NCBI GenBank assembly: GCA_947258465.1
Contig: CAMYIQ010000198.1
Location: forward strand, 1-24,456
DNA from: an uncultured Erythrobacter sp.
GTDB taxonomy: Bacteria; Pseudomonadota; Alphaproteobacteria; Sphingomonadales; Sphingomonadaceae
Direction: 5' to 3'
DNA: 24,456 nucleotides
Positions 22,243-24,456 of the stretch are shown piece after piece (the first letter of the stretch is position 1; the number at the start of each line of letters is the position of its first letter). A program made the position numbers and the translations under genes. The notes below the pieces were generated by a model. That model did not search any database, was not told where the DNA came from, and was given only the letters and a program-made list of their open reading frames with translations.

Positions 22243-24456
<2,214 letters not shown>

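Overview
The window looks like a chromosomal segment of a GC-rich alphaproteobacterium, most likely order Sphingomonadales and probably Erythrobacteraceae. I infer this from gene content and protein style: a Suv3-like helicase / S4 protein / ferredoxin FdxA / CarD block, a DmdC-like acyl-CoA dehydrogenase, an Asp-type (non-Cys) HemB, and a bacterial ligase-associated exonuclease plus DNA ligase pair. No database search was possible. There are no rRNA or tRNA genes, CRISPR arrays, insertion sequences or phage genes that I can support. Both ends cut through genes: parB on the left has lost its N-terminus and clpA on the right has lost its N-terminus.

Layout. 1-748 is the end of parB (chromosome segregation). 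749-1334 is the only stretch over 300 bases without a clear gene. It holds protein-like pieces in several frames and may be a decayed gene. 1335-2926 (minus) carries a glycine-zipper envelope protein and free methionine-(R)-sulfoxide reductase. 3004-4464 (plus) is a membrane-anchored PQQ-type sugar (sorbosone/glucose) dehydrogenase, tail to tail with an acyl-CoA dehydrogenase (4466-6205, minus). 6252-7181 (plus) is Sua5/TsaC (tRNA t6A synthesis). 7178-9253 (minus) holds three exported proteins: a small lipoprotein whose start codon sits in a perfect 13-bp hairpin, and two tandem DUF2807 (GIN-domain) paralogues.

9411-14185 (minus) is a block transcribed in the order Suv3-like helicase, S4 RNA-binding protein, ferredoxin FdxA, YihY-family membrane protein, then CarD. 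CarD is followed by a strong candidate terminator. Divergent from the helicase is an M23 (LytM) peptidase, then a tight plus-strand operon of hemB, two tandem GNAT acetyltransferases, a gamma-carbonic anhydrase and a DUF167 protein, all with overlapping ends (15981-18907).

The right end (18904-24456) is all on the minus strand. In transcription order it is ClpA (partial), ligase-associated exonuclease, ATP-dependent DNA ligase and a DUF1275/YoaK membrane protein. The exonuclease and ligase are half of a known four-gene DNA-repair set; the helicase and phosphoesterase members are not next to them.

Most of the window is ordinary housekeeping content. The parts most worth a second look are the start-codon hairpin at 7494-7535, the DUF2807 pair with its nested inverted repeat at 9286-9341, and the decayed-looking stretch after parB. 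I did not find a convincing new multi-gene system.
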